From contig DAIDIE010000023.1 of NCBI GenBank assembly GCA_027459505.1, forward strand, positions 62,001 through 126,000: a stretch of DNA of 64,000 nucleotides, in the 5' to 3' direction. A model generated the notes under the pieces. The model did not search any database, was not told the DNA's origin, and was given only the letters and a program-made list of their open reading frames with translations. Position 1 is the first letter of the stretch, and each line of letters begins with the position of its first letter. Made by a program: the position numbers and the translations under genes. The stretch is from Acidobacteriota bacterium (GTDB taxonomy: Bacteria > Acidobacteriota > Terriglobia > Terriglobales > SCQP01). Shown here piece by piece: positions 26,920-35,587 of the stretch.

Positions 26920-27876
26920 CTAGTTACGCACTGCCACCTGGCCGAACGCCGCCGTGCCGCGTACCAAAAGTTGCACATCGTTTTCCGAAAAGGGCGTCAC
27001 CGGAGGAATGGTTTCATCCTGGAAATTCCCGAACACCCCCACGCCTTGCACATGCACCTTCCAGGTCGAGGGAATATAAATCTGTACCTCGCCGAAGACC
27101 GCGTTGGCATCCAGTTGCAGCCGCGCTCCGGGAGGTTGTGGGGCGGTTCGCAGGTCCAGTTTGCAGGCGCCAAAAAAGGCCGCCACCCGCCCCCCCTGCA
27201 GCCCTGGCGCGACGACGCGGCGCTTGTTCTCGCTAAAGTAGGCTTCCATGTTGAGCCAGCCGCTGCCGTTAAGATCGGCACTTGCGGCGCCACTGTCGTT
27301 GCCGCTCTCGGTGGCCGCGGACGGAAAAGAGCTCGTCGGAGCGGGGTAGGGAACCGGCCCCTGCCCCCATCCGGCTTTCCACTGCGCCCAGCCGGCACGC
27401 TGCTGTGCGCGCCAGGCGCGCCTCTGTTGCCGCCACGCGTGGCGATCCTGCCAGCTACCCATGCGGCCGCCCATGCAACAGCCACTTCTGCGCCCACCGT
27501 ATCCCATCGCTTCGATGATGAGCATGACCCCGGCGCCAATGAGCAGCAACGGCCAAAAGCGCCACACGTTTTGCCAGTAACCCAGGCCCTGCATCATCAG
27601 CGCGCCACCCACCGCGGTGATCATGGCCCCCGCGGTGAGCTCGTGGGGTGTGCCCCGGCTCATCTTCATCAGCCCTACCCACACAATCAGCGCCCATGGC
27701 CACAGCCGCAGGTAGCGCCACGGTACAGCGACCAGCCCCAGCGAGTGGAAAAGGAACATCGCCCCCAGCGTGATAACCAGCAGTCCGGGAATAAACGCCT
27801 GCCAGGGCGGCCCGCCTCTTTGGCCTTGCGTTTGAACCGGGCCTGGATTGGAAACCGGTGTCTCTGTGTTGCTCAT
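26920..27876 (-). CDS. LiaF-like membrane protein (DUF5668 and LiaF C-terminal domains)
   Basis: A 318 aa protein. The N-terminal 15-20 residues are hydrophilic, then four membrane helices in two hairpins (LWPWALIVWVGL, FWPLLLIGAGVMLI), a Trp/Arg/Gln-rich linker, and a beta-helix-like C-terminal domain (FFGACKLDLRTA, NAVFGEVQIYIP, VFGNFQDETIP, GTAAFGQVAVRN). LiaF is an inhibitor of an envelope-stress two-component system, which fits the LytS/LytR-like genes directly downstream. Start set at ATG 27876, which has GAGGAG 6 bases upstream; the open frame continues 62 codons further. Confidence 0.85.
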   Translation of the reverse strand: MSNTETPVSNPGPVQTQGQRGGPPWQAFIPGLLVITLGAMFLFHSLGLVAVPWRYLRLWPWALIVWVGLMKMSRGTPHELTAGAMITAVGGALMMQGLGYWQNVWRFWPLLLIGAGVMLIIEAMGYGGRRSGCCMGGRMGSWQDRHAWRQQRRAWRAQQRAGWAQWKAGWGQGPVPYPAPTSSFPSAATESGNDSGAASADLNGSGWLNMEAYFSENKRRVVAPGLQGGRVAAFFGACKLDLRTAPQPPGARLQLDANAVFGEVQIYIPSTWKVHVQGVGVFGNFQDETIPPVTPFSENDVQLLVRGTAAFGQVAVRN

Positions 27877-28119
27877 GGTCACTCCTCGTGGGCCGTTCGG
27901 GGTGAATACCCCTGCCCATTTCCAGTCAACCGCATCGCTATCCATGGCGCATCCGCAAATCGGCGAATGCCGCTTCCCGGTCGGCAAGCAACGCAAAGCC
28001 AGCCGCCTGCGCCCCCGCCCCACCCGTTTGGGGGTGTTGACACTGCCTCCTGCCCTTCGCACACTGGGTTACGCCTTAAGCCGCCTCCCATTCCGGCAAA
28101 GAAGCTGGCGCAAAAAACT

Positions 28120-29160
28120 ATGGGTAAACGAATTGCCTTTTGTGCTGACGGAACCTGGGATTCCCCTGCGGTGTCAGACCCCAGCAATGTCTACCGTCTC
28201 TACAAGTCGTTGGCCAGCGGCGCCGATCAGTTTCCGTTGTATGACGATGGTGTCGGCGCCGATGGAACGCCCTTGGATCGTGTCGCGGGCGGCGCGCTCG
28301 GGCTGGGACTGTTCCAGAAGGTTAAAGACGGTTACGCGCAAATCGCACACCTCTATGAGCGCGGCGACGAACTTTTCATTTTCGGTTTCAGCCGCGGCGC
28401 CTACACGGCCCGCAGTCTTGCCGGCATGATCGCTGTATGCGGCTTGCCACAAGTCTCGCTCGATCCCACTGACACCACCTTCGTTGACACCGCCTTCGAA
28501 GCCTATCGCAATCCGTTGCTTCGGCAGTTGCTGCTGGATTCCCTGGCGCATTATCAGCTCTTCGACGCGAAGATCACGATGCTGGGCGTTTGGGATACCG
28601 TGGGCTCGTTAGGCATTCCCGCCATCTTCGGCGGCGTTGACCCAGTGCTGTGCGGTTTCCTTGATACGTCGCTGCACCCCGATGTCCTGAATGCTTTTCA
28701 TGCGCTTTCTGTCGACGAGCGACGGGTGGAGTTTCCGGCAACCCTGTGGACCTCCAGGCCCGCCCCTGGCCAGATCTTGGAACAGGTCTGGTTTGCCGGA
28801 GTTCATTGCGACGTCGGCGGTGGCTATCCACGTCCCGGACTAGCCGACATCCCGCTGCAATGGATGCTGGCCAAGGCGAAAAAACTGGGCCTGCGCTGCG
28901 CGGATAGCGCGCCCCAAATCATGGTGGGGCCGCAGTTCGCCCTCGATGCGGCCCACGAATCCTGGAATCTTTTCTGGGGCTTTCCCCGCCATCGCGAGAT
29001 TCCCGCTGACGCCTGTCTCTCCGATAGCCTGGCCATCCGGCTGCAGTACCTTCCCTCCTACCGTCCTGCCAACTTGAAGCTGGACGGCAACGGCGATCCT
29101 GCTTCTGGCTACAGTTTGGTTGACGTGGTGGGCCCGCTGGCACAGGCCGCCGGCCGCTGA
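28120..29160 (+). CDS. DUF2235 alpha/beta-hydrolase (Tle1-like phospholipase domain)
   Basis: A 346 aa protein with the DUF2235 fold: FCADGTWDS near the N-terminus, then the nucleophile elbow FGFSRGAYTARSLAG (Ser about 90), an Asp in LGVWDTVGSLG and a His in WFAGVHCDVGGGY. Such domains are phospholipase effectors (Tle1) of type VI secretion, but also occur in stand-alone proteins. No VgrG, PAAR, adaptor, immunity gene or signal peptide is nearby, so a housekeeping lipase or esterase role is as likely. It is divergent from the LiaF-like operon. Confidence 0.85.
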   Translation: MGKRIAFCADGTWDSPAVSDPSNVYRLYKSLASGADQFPLYDDGVGADGTPLDRVAGGALGLGLFQKVKDGYAQIAHLYERGDELFIFGFSRGAYTARSLAGMIAVCGLPQVSLDPTDTTFVDTAFEAYRNPLLRQLLLDSLAHYQLFDAKITMLGVWDTVGSLGIPAIFGGVDPVLCGFLDTSLHPDVLNAFHALSVDERRVEFPATLWTSRPAPGQILEQVWFAGVHCDVGGGYPRPGLADIPLQWMLAKAKKLGLRCADSAPQIMVGPQFALDAAHESWNLFWGFPRHREIPADACLSDSLAIRLQYLPSYRPANLKLDGNGDPASGYSLVDVVGPLAQAAGR

Positions 29161-29184
29161 GCACATGCCCAGAGCCTGTGCGCT

Positions 29185-29414
29185 AGGAGCGAGCCACCGA
29201 GTCTTCCCTGCGGGAGGATATCCCGTCCAGCAACGGCAGACAACGCCGTTGCTGGGGCCCGTCGCAGGTGGAGGGCCGCGAAATTCCGAAGGGCGTCCCC
29301 CTCGCGCGGGAGAGGAGCCCGGCATCGGCGGCCTCACGGTCTCACTGGAGAACGTGCCAGCGACCCAGCGGAAAGCAATGCCAGCGGGCGGCTCAGGAGA
29401 CGAGGCCGTGCCTC
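29185..29414 (+). repeat. Interspersed hairpin element, copy 3 (full length, module type +A)
   Basis: 230 bp copy starting 25 bp after the DUF2235 stop and ending 41 bp before yicC. Substitutions inside stems are informative: C to T in the first hairpin (TCTTCCC) and in the outer pair of the 12-bp stem, both keeping U-G pairs in a plus-strand RNA. The loop is AGACAAC instead of AGACTAC. One change in the third hairpin (CACGGTCTC) does break a pair. Confidence 0.93.
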
Positions 29415-29455
29415 GTTGCCGCCTGCGCGCGCCACAACTTGTTATCCTGTGGCTG

Positions 29456-30418
29456 ATGAGCGCGCCACTCTCCCCCACTTCCCCTGCCGCCTCCTCCGCT
29501 TTCGCCTGTACCTCGATGACCGGTTTCGGTCAGGGCCGCGGCGAAATTGCGGGCCGCTGCTTCCAGTTGCGGCTGCGCTCGGTCAATCACCGCTTCCTCG
29601 ACATTCATTACCGTCTGCCGGAGGAGGTCGAGCCGTTTACCGCCGCCATGGAGAAGTTGCTCAAGCAGCACCTGCATCGCGGACACGTGGACGTCACCTT
29701 TTTATGGGAGAAGGGCGGTACGGCCTCAGGCGTTCGCATCGACACCGCATTGGCTCGTTCCTACCTTGAAGCTTACAACGCTCTCAGCCGCGATTTACAG
29801 GGACCCTCGGCAAAAATTCCCGCGCCCGCCGCAATGGAGCTGTTGCGCCTGCCTGGAGTGGTGAGCCCGAACGGGGAATTCGCCGGCGACGATGAACAAG
29901 CCCAGCGTCAGTTTGAGCAGGCCCTGTTGCCCGCTTTGGAGAGCGCTCTTGGCCAGCTCACGGAAATGCGCCTGCGCGAGGGCGCCGAGTTGCTGCGCGA
30001 TATACGCGGCCGCCTGCAAATGCTTGCCTCCGGCGCCGAGGAGATTGCCAGCCTGCGGGAGCAGATTCGTCAGGCGCTGTTTGACAAACTCCGGAAGAGA
30101 CTTGACGAACTGCTGGCCGGCGCAGTGCCCCAGGAGCGGCTGGCGCAGGAGGCGGCGCTACTGGCCGACCGCAGTGACATCAGTGAAGAGATCACTCGCC
30201 TGCGCACCCATCTGGGGCAGTTTGGCGAGATCCTGCGCCAGGGCGGCGAAACCGGCAAGCGCTTGGACTTCCTGCTGCAGGAGATCAATCGCGAGGTCAA
30301 CACCCTGCTTTCCAAAACCGGCAGCATCGCCGGTGAGGGGCTACGCCTTTCCGAACTCGGGGTCAACATGAAAGCCGAACTGGAGAAAATCCGTGAACAG
30401 GTGCAAAACCTGGAATAG
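29456..30418 (+). CDS. yicC: YicC/YloC family endoribonuclease
   Basis: A 320 aa protein of the YicC family, now known to cut RNA. The N-terminal pattern SMTGFGQGRGE and LRSVNHRFLDIHYRLPEE, and the C-terminal GKRLDFLLQEINREVNTLLSKTG, are diagnostic (shortened here). The true start may be the ATG at 29516 just before TGFG, as in most homologues; 29456 is the first ATG after the repeat element. The open frame runs back into element copy 3, which is not coding. The usual neighbour gmk is absent. Confidence 0.92.
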   Translation: MSAPLSPTSPAASSAFACTSMTGFGQGRGEIAGRCFQLRLRSVNHRFLDIHYRLPEEVEPFTAAMEKLLKQHLHRGHVDVTFLWEKGGTASGVRIDTALARSYLEAYNALSRDLQGPSAKIPAPAAMELLRLPGVVSPNGEFAGDDEQAQRQFEQALLPALESALGQLTEMRLREGAELLRDIRGRLQMLASGAEEIASLREQIRQALFDKLRKRLDELLAGAVPQERLAQEAALLADRSDISEEITRLRTHLGQFGEILRQGGETGKRLDFLLQEINREVNTLLSKTGSIAGEGLRLSELGVNMKAELEKIREQVQNLE

Positions 30419-30540
30419 CGGCAGGTGCGTGGCCGCCGGCCCCCCTGCGAAGGCGCGCCGATTATTTGTTTCCACAAATATCGTAACCACTGCATTCGCT
30501 CCGGCGTCCTGATCTAATTGTGTTGTCCGAGGCTTACACC

Positions 30541-31230
30541 ATGATCCCATCTCACTCGATCCCGAACCCCTCGCGTTGTTGGCGAGGCCGCTGGTCATCC
30601 GCGGCTCTCATCCCCGTCGTACTATTTGCCGTCCTTGCTCTCCCCGCCGCGGCGCAGGCGCCTCACTTGTTTCCCGCGCCGGCCGGCGCCTACCACTTTG
30701 ATCCCATGCATACCGCCGTGCACTTCAGCGTGCGGCATATGGGGATCTCCACCGTTCACGGCCGCTTTACCAAGGTGCAGGGGCAGGTGACCTATGATCC
30801 CCAGGACCCATCCCGCTCCAGCGTGCAGGCCACCATCGAGACTGCCTCGGTGAGTACCGGCGTTCAGTTCCGCGATAACGACCTGCGCAGTCCGCATTTT
30901 CTCGATGTCGCGAAGTACCCCACCATGACCTTCACCTCGACCAAGGTGGAGAGCGCCGGGCCGGGCCGCCTCAAAGTCACTGGAAACCTCACTTTGCACG
31001 GAGTGACAAAACCAGTCGTTTTGAACGTAGAGGGCCCCACCCAGGCGCTCCGTGACCCCCGCGGAAACATCCATATGGGCGCCACCGCGACCACAACGCT
31101 GAATCGCGACGATTTCGGCGTGAGTAGCCTCCCGGGCATCGTTGGGACTACTCTGAACATTGAAATCGATATGGAACTGGTTCAGCCATCACCGGCTGCA
31201 ACTGCAACCCGGCCTCATACCGCTCACTGA
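30541..31230 (+). CDS. YceI family periplasmic protein
   Basis: A 229 aa protein with signal peptide (cleavage near LPAAAQA) and a YceI lipocalin-like barrel: YHFDPMHTAVHFSVRHMG, GRFTKVQGQVTYDP, SPHFLDVAKYPTMTFTS, LTLHGVTKPV. YceI proteins bind isoprenoid chains such as polyprenols. Start taken at the ATG before the signal peptide; an in-frame TTG is 21 bases upstream. It ends 41 bp before the GH3 gene. Confidence 0.9.
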   Translation: MIPSHSIPNPSRCWRGRWSSAALIPVVLFAVLALPAAAQAPHLFPAPAGAYHFDPMHTAVHFSVRHMGISTVHGRFTKVQGQVTYDPQDPSRSSVQATIETASVSTGVQFRDNDLRSPHFLDVAKYPTMTFTSTKVESAGPGRLKVTGNLTLHGVTKPVVLNVEGPTQALRDPRGNIHMGATATTTLNRDDFGVSSLPGIVGTTLNIEIDMELVQPSPAATATRPHTAH

Positions 31231-31271
31231 ACCGAAAGCCCACGCAACAAGAAAAAGGAGAAGACAAGGCG

Positions 31272-33854
31272 ATGAAAGCACACTCGCGGACGTTTACGCT
31301 GCGCAAGCTGCCGTTGTTTCTGGTGCCCGTTCTGGCGCTTGCGCAGGTTCCCCACCGGCCGGCGACCCACAAAAGCGCGAGCCGTTCCAGCAAGCCTGCC
31401 GCACATGCCCGTGCCGCGGCTGGCGCGCAGTCGCTGACTTCGCCCGCGGTGACACGCCGCGTGAATGAGCTGATGAGCAAGCTCACCTTTTCCCAGAAAG
31501 TTCAACTGCTCTCCGGCTACGAGAGCATGTTCACCCATCCCATTCCGGCCCAGGACCTGCCCGCCATCAAGATGAGCGACGCCTCGGTTGGCGTGCGGGT
31601 TTGGGGGCCCTCGACCGCCTATCCGGCTTCGGTGGCGCTGGCCGCGACCTGGGACCCGGCCTTGGCTTACCGCGCGGGCCGTTCCGTCGGGCGCGACGCG
31701 CGCGCGCGCGGCGTGAACATTGTGCTGGGTCCTGGCATGGACCTCACCCGCGAGCCACAATGTGGACGCAATTTCGAGTACCTCGGCGAAGATCCCACTC
31801 TGGCGGGCCGCATGGCCGTGGCCTGGGTCCGCGGCATTCAATCCCAGGGCGTCGCCGCCTGCTCCAAGCATTACGCCGGCAATGAACAAGAAACCAACCG
31901 CATGACGGTGAACACCATCATCGGCAAACGCGCTCTGGAAGAGCTCTACCTGGCGCCCTTCCGCGACGTCATTGAGGAGGGGCACTCCATGACGATCATG
32001 CCGGCCTATAACAAGCTCAACGGCCTCTATTGCACCGCCAGCCCCTATCTGTTGGACACCATGTTGCGCCAGCATTGGGGCTTCGAGGGCGTGGCCATGT
32101 CCGATTGGGGCGCGGTGCACGATACACTCGGCCCCCTCAATGCCGGACTCGATTTGGAAATGCCTGGCGACCGCTACTTCAATCGCAAGGCCATCGATCC
32201 GCTGCTCTCCAGCGGCGATCTCACCGTCGATACCATTGATCAGCACGTTCGCCGCTTGTTGCGCGTGATGGTGGCCATGGGGTGGCTGGATCGCCCGCAG
32301 AAGATCGCCTCGATTCCGCTCAATGATCCCACCAGCGCCGCCACTGCTCTGCAGGAGGAGCGCGAGGCCATAGTCCTGCTCAAGAACAAGAATGGCGTCC
32401 TGCCCCTGAATCGCTCTCGCCTGCACACCATCGTGGTGGTCGGCCCCAATGCCACCCCCGCCATTACCGGCGGTGGCGGAAGCTCCTTCACCACCCCCAT
32501 CGTGAAGCCCGTCAGCATGCTGCAGGCGATTCGCCGCGCCGCCGGAGCGGGGGTGAAGGTTATTGATCTGCCTTATCCGCTGTCGCTCACTCCGCCGCAT
32601 ATGTGGCCTCCCTCGCCCAACCAGGCGCCCGCCACGCTGCCGCCGTTTACCAGCCAGCAGACTGCGGAGATCCGCAATGCCGATGCCGTCATCGCCTGTG
32701 TGGGTCCGCGCGAGAGCGAAGGAGTGGATCGCCCCTTCAACATGCCCGGCCAGCAAAACCAATATCTGCACGAAGTGGGCAGCCTCAATCCGCGCACGAT
32801 TGTGGTTGTCAATGCGGGCTCCAACGTCGGCATGAGCCCCTGGATCCACCAGGTTTCCGGCCTGCTCTATGCCTGGTACCCCGGCGAGAATGGCAACACC
32901 GCGGTTGCTGATGCGCTGTTTGGCCGTTTAAACCCCAGTGGCAAACTTCCCGACAGTTTCGAGAAGCACTGGAAAGACGCCGCCGCCTACGGCAACTACC
33001 CTGGCAAGAACGATACGGTCAACTTCAAAGAAGGGATCTACATGGGCTATCGCTGGTTCGACTCCAAGCACATTGCCCCACGTTTTCCCTTTGGCTTCGG
33101 CCTCAGCTATACCACCTTCGCCATTCGGCACATGAGCGTGGCTGATCACGGTCAGGGCGCCGGACGTGTCATTGATGTGAACGCTGATGTCACCAACACC
33201 GGCAAGCGCGCTGGCGCTGAGGTGGTGCAACTCTACGTACGCCCGCTGAACAGCTCCGTGGAACGCACCTTCCAGCAATTGCGCGACTTTGCCCGGGTGC
33301 AGTTGGCCCCCGGCCAGACCCGCCGTGTGCACCTCAGGCTTCCCTGGCAGGCATTCGCCTATTACAACACTGGCCACAGCGACTGGGAGGTTCCCGCCGG
33401 CAGCTACACCCTGGCGCTGGGAAGTTCCAGCCGCGACATTGCGGCAACCAAGAACGTGAGCTGGACCAGCACCCTGAAGCAGCCGGAATTCCGTCCGCAA
33501 TTCGCCGAACACGCCACGGTGACGCCTCCGCCCTCCGCGCTGCTGCGCTCCGCCCTGCACGGCGCTTGGCGCATTACGCAAACGACGGTTGGCAATCAAA
33601 CCTCGAGCACCTGCAACTTTGATTTGGACGGCAACAATTTGAGTGGAAGCTGCACTGGCCCCACCGGCCAGAAGCAGAGCATCAAGGGTACCGCCAGCGG
33701 CGACACGGCAACCTGGGTGGCGCACGTGCACTTTGGCCGCCGTGACCTGCTCCTGCTCTACAAGGCGCAGGCGCAATCGGCCAACAGCATGAAAGGCACA
33801 CTCCAGATCCCCGCCTACGACGTGAAGGGAACCTTCACCGGCAGCCGGCAGTAG
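31272..33854 (+). CDS. Secreted GH3 beta-glucosidase with extra C-terminal domain
   Basis: Glycoside hydrolase family 3 enzyme of 860 aa, cutting beta-linked glucose or xylose from oligosaccharides. It has a signal peptide (LPLFLVPVLALAQ) with an AAGGAG before the ATG. The (beta/alpha)8 domain shows GPGMDLTREPQCGRNFEY, SKHYAGNEQE and the nucleophile Asp in AMSDWGA (about 277). The second domain has VVVGPNA and the GGGGSS loop; a fibronectin III-like domain follows (VTNTGKRAGAEVVQLYV). The last 110 residues form an additional beta-rich domain (WRITQTTVGNQ, LSGSCTGPTG, VKGTFTGSRQ), beyond the usual GH3 architecture. The GH9 gene at 59.4 kb could work with it on cellulose. Confidence 0.94.
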   Translation: MKAHSRTFTLRKLPLFLVPVLALAQVPHRPATHKSASRSSKPAAHARAAAGAQSLTSPAVTRRVNELMSKLTFSQKVQLLSGYESMFTHPIPAQDLPAIKMSDASVGVRVWGPSTAYPASVALAATWDPALAYRAGRSVGRDARARGVNIVLGPGMDLTREPQCGRNFEYLGEDPTLAGRMAVAWVRGIQSQGVAACSKHYAGNEQETNRMTVNTIIGKRALEELYLAPFRDVIEEGHSMTIMPAYNKLNGLYCTASPYLLDTMLRQHWGFEGVAMSDWGAVHDTLGPLNAGLDLEMPGDRYFNRKAIDPLLSSGDLTVDTIDQHVRRLLRVMVAMGWLDRPQKIASIPLNDPTSAATALQEEREAIVLLKNKNGVLPLNRSRLHTIVVVGPNATPAITGGGGSSFTTPIVKPVSMLQAIRRAAGAGVKVIDLPYPLSLTPPHMWPPSPNQAPATLPPFTSQQTAEIRNADAVIACVGPRESEGVDRPFNMPGQQNQYLHEVGSLNPRTIVVVNAGSNVGMSPWIHQVSGLLYAWYPGENGNTAVADALFGRLNPSGKLPDSFEKHWKDAAAYGNYPGKNDTVNFKEGIYMGYRWFDSKHIAPRFPFGFGLSYTTFAIRHMSVADHGQGAGRVIDVNADVTNTGKRAGAEVVQLYVRPLNSSVERTFQQLRDFARVQLAPGQTRRVHLRLPWQAFAYYNTGHSDWEVPAGSYTLALGSSSRDIAATKNVSWTSTLKQPEFRPQFAEHATVTPPPSALLRSALHGAWRITQTTVGNQTSSTCNFDLDGNNLSGSCTGPTGQKQSIKGTASGDTATWVAHVHFGRRDLLLLYKAQAQSANSMKGTLQIPAYDVKGTFTGSRQ

Positions 33855-33876
33855 CTTTGCCCTCATCTGCAATGGA

Positions 33877-33916
33877 GCACTGTGCTCTCCCTTGTTCGGC
33901 ATGGAGAGCACAGTGC
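33877..33916 (+). terminator. Perfect 14-bp hairpin after the GH3 gene
   Basis: GCACTGTGCTCTCC and GGAGAGCACAGTGC pair perfectly around a 12-base loop, 22 bases after the stop codon. There is no T-run, so it may be a transcript-end stabiliser, a Rho-linked end or a protein-binding palindrome. The rest of the gap to 34038 shows nothing else. Confidence 0.55.
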
Positions 33917-34038
33917 CACTCGCTCGATCCGCATCGGTCCACTTGGGTTACACTAGCCGCGACACGGGTTTTTACTTGGGCTTGGACTGCGGTGGCGCTT
34001 GATCCGCTGCATTGCATGCTCCAGATACATTCATTCCC

Positions 34039-35286
34039 ATGAATCTCTGGCATTTTTCGGCGCCCCGTGGGCTGCGCCTTCTTCTTTGCGCCCTCTGGAC
34101 TGCTTCCGTAGTCGCTCTTGGCGCCACGCAATGGAGCTACAGCCTTCCCTTAGAGAGCCATTTCGTCGAATATGCCCTGGTTGGGGTCTGCACACTTTAT
34201 CTCTTCGTCTTTCCTCGCTGGCTGGACTTCTTTGGCATGCTCGCTCTGGCGGTTAGCCTGCTCGCCTTTGACCATCTGGGGCGGGGTTTTCCCCTGCATT
34301 TCGACGGCTGCGTCTCAATGGTGGGGGTCGGTGCGCTGCTGCTGCTCGGTAAGCGCGCCTTCTGGGATGAGGTGCCTGCGGCGCGTTGCGGTCTTACGTT
34401 CACGATCTGCTACCTGGGCACTAGCTTGCTGTCGCCCTGGCTGCTGGAGGGGCTGATCCGCCTCAACCCCACCCTGCTTGACCTCTATCTGTACTCTTTC
34501 GAGAGCAGCTTGCATGTTCAGGTTAGCTATTTGGCCGCCCAGTTCATGCACAGCTCGCGCTGGATCTTTTTGCCTGCCTACCTCTGCTACTTGGCTATTG
34601 GTTTCCCTTTGGCATTGTGTTTTGGGGGGCAATTGGCGCGATTGCGGGAAAAAGCTGCCCCACTCATGCTTCCCTACCTGCTGGCTGCTCCTGTCGGGCT
34701 GTTCTTATTTAACTGGATTCCCGCCATTGGGCCCCGCCGGCTCTTTCCCCAGCTCTTCCCCTATCACCCATTTCCCACGGCCTACTCCCGCCACCTTGTC
34801 GTAGGTCCAATCCTCGCCACTGGAGCCCCGCCTAATTCCATCCCCTCCCTCCACCTCACCTGGGCGCTGTTGGCTTGGTGGACAAGCCGTGGCTTGCACT
34901 GGAGTATTCGGGCCGTCCTTTTGTTCTTCTTGCTAATGACCGCTCTAGCTACCATGGGGACTGGGGAGCACTACCTCGTGGATCTGGTCGTCGCCCTCCC
35001 GTTTAGCGTGTTTTTGGAGGCTCTCTGCGCCTACGATCGGCTCCCAATGCCTAACACCCGGCGCGCCAGCCTTATTCTTTATGGCGGAGGGGGGCTGCTG
35101 TTGTGGTTTTCCCTTTTGCGTTACCTTCCGAGCGTGTTTTGGATTTCCCCCTTTATTCCATGGGCGCTTGTAGCGCTTACGATTGGCACCTCATTCTGGT
35201 TGGAGCGCCTGCTCCCGCCCCCGGGCGCTCGTGCCCAAACCGCGGTGGCAATCTCGGAGATCCTCGCGGTTGAGCAGCCGGATTGA
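34039..35286 (+). CDS. PAP2-superfamily polytopic membrane phosphatase/phosphotransferase
   Basis: A 415 aa protein with about 10 hydrophobic segments. Near residues 275-330 it has the two histidine motifs of the inositolphosphotransferase-like PAP2 group: SIPSLHLTWALLAW and GTGEHYLVDLVVALP, with RHLV upstream. It probably moves a phospho-headgroup or dephosphorylates a lipid at the outer face of the inner membrane. Start chosen at ATG 34039; a TTG at 34012 also fits and neither has a clear Shine-Dalgarno. Base composition is a little lower in GC than its neighbours. Confidence 0.75.
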   Translation: MNLWHFSAPRGLRLLLCALWTASVVALGATQWSYSLPLESHFVEYALVGVCTLYLFVFPRWLDFFGMLALAVSLLAFDHLGRGFPLHFDGCVSMVGVGALLLLGKRAFWDEVPAARCGLTFTICYLGTSLLSPWLLEGLIRLNPTLLDLYLYSFESSLHVQVSYLAAQFMHSSRWIFLPAYLCYLAIGFPLALCFGGQLARLREKAAPLMLPYLLAAPVGLFLFNWIPAIGPRRLFPQLFPYHPFPTAYSRHLVVGPILATGAPPNSIPSLHLTWALLAWWTSRGLHWSIRAVLLFFLLMTALATMGTGEHYLVDLVVALPFSVFLEALCAYDRLPMPNTRRASLILYGGGGLLLWFSLLRYLPSVFWISPFIPWALVALTIGTSFWLERLLPPPGARAQTAVAISEILAVEQPD

Positions 35287-35587
35287 TCCCAATTTGCTCC
35301 CCCAACCCCTTCCCAGACAGTGGCGTTGGTGACGAAAAACGTCCATCCAAACGACAGCAAGTGTAGACTGTCCCCTTGCTTTAAGCCGAAGTTCATGAGA
35401 ATATGCTGTGGCGCAAGAGAAAACATCTGAAAACACAGGGCTTTTGCCAAGCTTGGTTCCTGCCGTAGGGAAAGGCAGCTCAATTGCAAATTGTGGAGCG
35501 CGTGATGCGATCGGCCGCGCTCAGGGGTGCAGCAAGCTCCGAAACGGCGAGGCAGCACCAAACGGATTAGAAAAGAGGAGATTCCCA
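35287..35587 (+). promoter_or_regulatory. Structured 5' region of the pilin operon
   Basis: 301 bp without a gene before the first pilin. Hairpins follow one another: TGCC/GGCA (35461-35477), CAATT/AATTG (35480-35493), GAGCGCG/CGCGCTC with a 13-base loop (35496-35522) and GGTGC/GCACC (35526-35559), then AGAGGAG and the ATG. I compared it with the cyclic-di-GMP-I riboswitch because pilin genes often carry one, but the conserved core is not present. It may be an unnamed leader. Confidence 0.35.

Noticed and set aside
26971-28119. Plus-strand frame upstream of the DUF2235 gene
   Set aside because: It is antisense to the LiaF-like gene; similarity to a known family begins only at the ATG at 28120.
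31224-32849. 541-codon open frame on the minus strand
   Set aside because: Antisense to the GH3 gene, no domain or start signal.
35400-35530. Cyclic-di-GMP-I riboswitch before the pilin gene
   Set aside because: The position is right, but the conserved GGACGCAAAGCC-like core and receptor-loop pairing are not found.
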